A stretch of 64,000 nucleotides of DNA, taken from NCBI GenBank assembly GCA_905221605.1, contig CAJNDS010002159.1, positions 186,001 through 250,000 on the forward strand, in the 5' to 3' direction. Below are positions 58,700-64,000 of this stretch, piece by piece (within the stretch, counting starts at the first letter, position 1; each line of letters opens with the position of its first letter). Below the pieces are notes generated by a model that did not search any database, was not told the origin of the DNA, and was given only the letters and a program-made list of their open reading frames with translations. This DNA comes from Symbiodinium natans. Taxonomy: Eukaryota; Sar; Dinophyceae; Suessiales; Symbiodiniaceae. The translations under genes and the position numbers were made by a program.

Positions 58700-61600
58700 G
58701 AGTTTGGAGTTCGGCATCGCTCCAAGTACGGTCTGCTTTGCATGGAAATACTCCATCTTGCCTGCTTGCTGCTCAGAGAACGCTTCCACACCTGCGCCAG
58801 GCCCCACATTGCAGTTTTGGAGGGATCTTGCCAGCTGCCACAAGCCTGCTTCAATCTGAAGTTACAGAGCCTACAAGAGTCTTCCTAATGTCTTCCTTCA
58901 GGCACGTCTTTACCCTATCTGCAATGTGGTCTAGGTTCGGGTTCAGCGTTTGGAGTTCGAAGTTTCGGACTAGTCCCTGCATGACCTCGTGCCGTCATGC
59001 ACAAGCAGAAGCACGGCTTCAAACAGGCTCAGTCTGAACTTTGGCTTGTAGGGTTCAGCAGGTTTACAAAGCCCATGCAACATATGGACGGTTTTATTTG
59101 TAGTCTCGAAGGTTGCTTATGGCATTTGAGTTTGGAGGTCGGCTGCTACCTTGAGCCTAAACCCTGCTAGAGGTTTAAGATAGCCAGTTAGAGGGTGTTG
59201 GCTGTTGAGTGTGTCCGGCTACACCACGATCGTCACGTATTTTGTGCGTGTTCAGGGTCTGACATCAAATCAACTGTTTGCCTGATCATTATTATCAGGT
59301 AGCACTGCTCTTCGAGTTCGTGCCCAATGAACCCAGTTTTGAGAGGAGCAGCGGAGTAACTGAAATACGTCAATGGTTTCGCTGCTTGGTTTTTTCGTGC
59401 GTTGCTTGCGACCGTGTCCGAGCTGAAGCACCATCACTGCCCAGCATGAGTGCTCGCAGCCGTTGCCAGGCCAACGCATTCTGCGTAAAGTGTGTCACAT
59501 ATTCAAGCATGTTAATTTTGTTTCACATAGCATGGTCGATTTGCTACTGGTGTGTGTACAGTATAGTATAGTCACAGACAGTACAGTCCTTGTTTCATTG
59601 ACGCGTAAGAAATAGATACTCAGCAAGTGTGTCCAGTTTTGATTGGGGAGGGACAGCAATGGTGATGAGTGCCTGTTGCATGAATTCGTAATTCGCAAAA
59701 ACGTCGACTTCAATGCTTTTGCTTGAGCGGCAAACTCAGCTCGGTGGGTGGCATGTTTACAGCCTTGCGATTCTCGTTTAACCAATTTTAGTCCCATGTG
59801 TAATTGACACGATGATGTGTTTATTAAACTTCGATTCGTGAGCCAAACATGGGTTGGAAGTTGGAAACCATCATGCTCACGAACATGTGAAGAACTCGTG
59901 TCCTCCAATTGAGGCGGGACCCGCTGGTGTCTGAGCTTTCGCAAGAGCGCGCGGCTTTGGGATTGTGGCGTCCTCAATGGGTTCAAAAGCGGACAGTAAC
60001 AATGTTGAAAGAGGTTCCTGCAAGATTTTGGATTTTTTTCAGTGTTGTCGGTTATGGCTGACCAACGTATAAAGGGCCTTCAAAGGGCAGTTGCGGTTCG
60101 ACTGCAAGCAAAAGAGGACAAATCGCACCGAGGCTTGGACCTCGAAGAGCCACTTTGAAGCTCTGGGTGGCTGTCGTGGACGTTGCCCCAGAAGCTTCCA
60201 TGTACGCAGAACATCAGAAGCCATCTTTTTTGGGGTCGTGTGAAAGGGGTGTTTAGAAAACCACTGCAATTGCTGAGGCCCTTGTGGCCCATGCCTTGGA
60301 GTGTCGTTGTTCGCGTGTCTGTTTGCAGGGCAGACCCCAAAGCCAAATCTTGCGGGACGGAAATTGTACGGAGGAAACAACATTGGGCGGCTTAGCTTGT
60401 TACATGGTCGGTGCGCATTCATTGAAAAGTTTCAACATGTCATTCTGCATCCAGCACTTCGACCGTGGTGCCGCGACTGTGGCAGCAATGGATGCTGGAG
60501 CCTCGAGTCGAGTTGAACCTGGATCAAAGCATTCTGCATGAAAAGTTGGAGGGCCGACACAGAGTGGAGCACCGGTCTTGCACAGGTTCGATTCAGCTAG
60601 CTGTTCCAAAAGCTTCTGTTTCAAAAATGCCTTGCGTGTCTGCATGCTGAGGTTGTCAACTGGGGCAATCCTGACTCTCACAGTGCATCCTTCGGGCATG
60701 CTGTGGCAAGCTGAGCGGCTTTTCGGGTTCAGCGCGTGCGTTCTGCAAGTGTCCTGCTCGGTCCTGCTGATTGCGAGGTGTTGTTGCTCGCCTGGCACTC
60801 TATTGGGTTGGCCGTCGGCAACAGCTTGGCCGGCTCCTTCTTCCAGCAGGCGCATCTTCTGCAGTGTCTCTTGTCTTGTGTGGAATGCCGTGTGTTATGC
60901 AGCTGTGAGCTGCTGTGGTGTTGTTAAACTGTTGTGATCCCAGGCCTCGGCGAAAGCCTTGCTGCTCATGGGTCTGACAGCGAGTCTGACCTTCTCTCTG
61001 GCCTTCGGGCTGCAGGAGATGCCGCAGCTTCTAGACATTTCTAGACACGTAACAGATACTGAGGTACAGGCAGTGTATGGCAGTGCAACAGTGGCAGGCA
61101 GTGACACCACACACACACATGGCAGCGTTGCGACCAGCTGTGTCATGCCGGGCCTGGCCTTGCTACGTCTTGCTAAGAAGGAGAGTCCTGGCATTGTGAT
61201 TACGGCCGCCCGGGGCTCAGCAGACATAGCAGGAGGCGTAGCCGGAGCAGATGCTTCTTTTGTGTTGAGGTCCTACGTCTGGGGTCGGGGGTCGCTGCAG
61301 CGTCTGGTGACCCAGCTTGCAGCGCGCGCAGGTGCTTTCGGCACTTTCCCGGTGCATCCATCCAGTAATATAGTGCCAGACTGCTGTGCTGTCGGTTAAG
61401 GTTGCCTCTCGTGTACCTTCCATTCTGGGCAGGGGGCCTCGACAGTCATGGAGAGTGAAGGGCATGCAGACCGGCAAAACCTCTCATGTTTGCATGGGGG
61501 CCCTATGGCGGCGAGGGTTCTCGTTTCACTGGTCGTGTGGGTTCGCGAGAGTTCAAAGGCATGCGACTAGTCCACGAGACTTGGCTTACTGGCCGGCGGC
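58700..61600. other. No gene assigned
   Basis: Several 80-150 codon frames exist on both strands (for example 60959-61399 plus and 60855-60400 minus), but none has a recognisable motif or splice-bounded structure. CCTAAACC/GGTTTA fragments occur near 59157. Confidence 0.45.
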
Positions 61601-61605
61601 TTCAA

Positions 61606-61682
61606 CCCTAAACCCTAAACCCTAAACCCTAAACCCTAAACCCTAAACCCTAAACCCTAAACCCTAAACCCTAAACCCTAAA
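61606..61682 (+). repeat. Perfect (CCCTAAA)11 interstitial telomeric repeat
   Basis: Eleven uninterrupted heptamers are bounded by unique sequence on both sides. In contrast to the degenerate tract at 20.5 kb, this one is perfect, so it was inserted recently, for example during break repair. Confidence 0.97.
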
Positions 61683-61918
61683 CGACAGGTGTTCGCAACA
61701 GGCGCACTGCGCACACCCACATGCAACAAACCGCCACCCTTGTCAGGGGAGCAAAGTGCATCGAGCAGTGGGATTTTACATCCTCAAATAGCCGGCCGGA
61801 TCTGCAAGCAGCGCTTGCAACGACCAAGTGCAGTTTTGACTAGTTCTGACTGCACGTGAGGTTGATGAGTTCTCCCCGCCGGAGGGTCATGGTCAATGGA
61901 TGTCCATCGTGCAGACAG

Positions 61919-62897
61919 GTGTTCCGATCGGGCAGGCAGCACACGGACCATGCAATGATGCAATGGCTTTTGCCCAAACAGTTGCTTGCTGAAGGGGTTA
62001 GTCACGGTAAGCCATTTCATCCATCCGTTGCTGTTGAACAAAGCGTCACCCCGTTCTGGCAGCGCAAGAATGCTTTGCAAGCACTAGTACACTGCCGAGC
62101 TTCTTGGTGTTGCCTCTGCGCCAGTTCTGTGGCGTCCTCGCGGGGGCCGTGGCAGAGGAACAGCGAGGTTGGCGAGATGCCCTGCTGGGGCAGGTGGGGA
62201 TGGCGACGTGCCGCGTAAATTCTGAAGCAGTGTCAACATGTGTTAACACTGCAAACGCTATCCGTTGCCTTGACCAGATTGCTTCGATCTGCCCGTTCGA
62301 AAACATCTGGTCACTGTCTAACTTTTAACTATCCGACGCTCAGCAAAAAACAAAGCACGTCCTGGAGGCCGTCCTGCTTTTTCTTGCCGACCGCCCAGAC
62401 GGAAGTGATGTCGCTGGACGACAATGATCCCTGATTACATGCTTGACAACTTGACCAGGTCATTCTGCGCATGGCGATCATCCCTTCCCCGCAGGTGGGC
62501 CGGGCCTAGCCGTCGAGCACCTGCCACTCAACATCTTCATCTCAGCCACAGACGTGAGGGAAGGGTCTCTTGAAACGTTCAGCAAAATCTGGTTCAGACC
62601 GAGAAGAAAAACCAGGATCTGGCCCTGCTTGAACTTTCTTGCAAGCTGGTGTTGCTTGTGCATGTTTTGATGCCCATCTGCCTTCTTCTTGTGTTGACGC
62701 TGTGCTGCCGCAGATTGATGCCGCCAACCAGACGCTTACTGCCCGGCTCAGTGCTCAGCGGAAGCTCAGGTTCATGACAGGGCTTTGCGGTGAGATTTGG
62801 TCGATATTTAGGCGGGTCCGAGAGCACTCTGACATGGCAGTGCTGCACGCGGCTGCCGAGCAGTTTGTGTTAATCGTGCCGCAACGTTTGCCCATGT
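61919..62897 (+). CDS. Candidate plus-strand multi-exon gene (partial)
   Basis: Four splice-bounded stretches are present. 61919-62006 (GACAG|GTG...CACG|GTAAGC) encodes AMMQWLLPKQLLAEGVSHG. 62125-62192 (GCGCCAG|TTC...GGGCAG|GTGGGG) encodes FCGVLAGAVAEEQRGWRDAL. 62496-62590 (TTCCCCGCAG|GTG...) encodes GPGLAVEHLPLNIFISATDV then REGSLETFSKIW. 62714-62897 (GCCGCAG|ATT...ATGT|GTAAGA) encodes RLSAQRKLRFMTGLCGEIWS then IFRRVREHSDMAVLHAAAEQ. The text is natural and helical. Phases between the first two do not match, so at least one exon is missing or misplaced. Function unknown. Confidence 0.4.
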
Positions 62898-63199
62898 GTA
62901 AGACCTCTGTGTGTTAGTGCACTCGCGTTGTGCAGCAACCCTCGAAGTGGAAGAAGCCCACCTTTGCGTGTAGATGCTTTTCCACCAATCCTAATGCTTT
63001 TTCAAGTTTTCAAGCGTTGTATGCTGTGAGTCTCCCGCTCATCCGCCTTTACACATCTTTTCAGCCTTCACAAATGGGATATTACATGGAGACCACCAAT
63101 ACAGATCCTATCATTGTGGTGCGGAGATTTTCCTTTCAGTTGGCATGCCAAAGGATCTGCCTTCAGAACCAGTGATGTGTATGATCTCCCTCCCTCCCC

Positions 63200-63230
63200 C
63201 TCTCTCTCTCTCTCCTTTGTCTCTCCTTCG

Positions 63231-63258
<28 letters not shown>
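63200..63258 (+). repeat. (CT)n microsatellite
   Basis: The tract is composed of CT runs with TTTG/TTCG interruptions. Confidence 0.95.
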
Positions 63259-63262
<4 letters not shown>

Positions 63263-63263
<1 letters not shown>

Positions 63264-64000
63264 ATCCCTTCTGTGTCTCAGACTCTTCCTGGCAAACCGG
63301 AAGACTTTAACGGTGCTGTTAGGGTGCAGGGCTCAAGACGAAAAGGCGCCAGGTTTCAGGCTCCGCTTTGGTGGGCCAAAAAGGCCTTTCTTGGGGTTTT
63401 TGTGGGCGCAAGGGGATGCACATAGCTTTTGAGGCTGAAACGCGAGCGCTTCTTTGTACAAGCAGCAGGTCTGGACATCCCTCCTTGACACAAGAAGTCG
63501 CACGGGGGCATCCCGAGACTGCTAAATTAGGGTGGGCAAAGAATGGAAAGTGCGGCCCAGAAGGAGGTGGAAAAAGGCAGAAAGTGGGCTCTTGCGGTTG
63601 ACATGCTTATTGCATTAAAATTTGTTCGTTAGACTTATGTATGTGTGTTTGTTTCATGTTATGTTTTTTTGCTTTCTTTTTGCTCATTCATACATTGCTT
63701 GGTTCACATCTTTAGGGGAGTGGTGGCTGCAAAAAGCTATGTGCAGCTTTATGTAAATTTTGGGAACATGTGAACGGCATGTCTGAAAACGTTGTAAGCT
63801 GCATGGTGACAGGGGCTGCCGCTGCTCGCCTTCCCGAGGTTGGACTCTTTGTCTTTGCATTCTCCCGATGCACAGCTCGGGCCCGTGGCTTGGACCTGTC
63901 GTGAGAAATGGCCAGAGCCCGACCCTCCATGATCACTCTGGAAGCGGTCCTTCGCTCGCCATTCCCTTCGTCAACACCAAATGCTCTCAAGCAGTTGCTT
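63263..64000. other. Right-end stretch, nothing assigned
   Basis: T-rich DNA with short open frames only; no motif recognised. Confidence 0.5.

Overview
The window looks like nuclear DNA of a core dinoflagellate, probably Symbiodiniaceae or a relative. The evidence is: protein genes broken by short GT-AG introns whose acceptors are nearly all AG|G; plant-type CCCTAAA/TTTAGGG repeats (20455-20821 and 61606-61682); spliced-leader-like relics (TGGCTCAAG) at the starts of retroposed or tandem units; very large retroelements; and long gene-poor stretches full of simple repeats. No bacterial operons, rRNA, tRNA or CRISPR array were seen.

Layout. (1) 1-12.8 kb, minus strand: one very large multi-exon gene for a secreted- or surface-type protein built from about 33 copies of a six-cysteine module of about 105 residues. 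Seven exons join in frame over about 3,560 codons, and both ends are open or unresolved. Inside it are two recent duplications (2.17 kb at 99.9% identity, and 0.57 kb). (2) 12.9-27 kb: mostly gene-poor, with two candidate minus-strand membrane-protein loci (about 16.0-17.3 kb and 20.8-21.6 kb), a dispersed repeat, a degenerate telomere-like tract and a large trinucleotide tract. (3) 27.0-35.1 kb, plus: a Ty1/copia-type retroelement (gag remnant, protease, integrase, reverse transcriptase, RNase H). It carries an extra 449-codon ORF overprinted between protease and integrase, and a methyltransferase-like C-terminal domain. (4) 35.2-46.3 kb: a tandem array of about five units of 1.5-2.8 kb, dense in a small covarying hairpin with consensus CCTC-R-C-N4-G-Y-T-GAGG. 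(5) 46.5-55.5 kb, plus: a complete-looking tyrosine-recombinase (DIRS/Ngaro-like) retroelement with split direct repeats A1...B1-A2...B2. Its gene order is recombinase, gag, pol. (6) 55.6-64 kb: a decayed retroposed gene with a spliced-leader-like relic, a 350-bp tandem repeat, microsatellites, a perfect telomeric tract, and a plus-strand exon cluster at 61.9-62.9 kb.

Most notable system: the element at 46.5-55.5 kb. Gag and pol lie in the same frame, separated only by TGA-CTA-G, a classical stop-readthrough context, and pol has no nearby ATG. The pol N-terminus has a 2-oxoglutarate/Fe(II)-oxygenase-like HxD...H...R pattern followed by a cytosine-C5-methyltransferase-like domain (ELCAGTA, PPC, ENP), then reverse transcriptase and RNase H. 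Between the recombinase and gag ORFs are six small hairpins with compensatory stem changes. If the oxygenase call holds, this is a retroelement that may both write and oxidise a DNA base mark. The copia element independently ends in a second methyltransferase-like domain.

How the parts relate: both retroelements carry putative DNA-modifying domains and lie on either side of a hairpin-rich tandem array. The only clearly host-type genes are the giant repeat protein at the left and the partial exon clusters.
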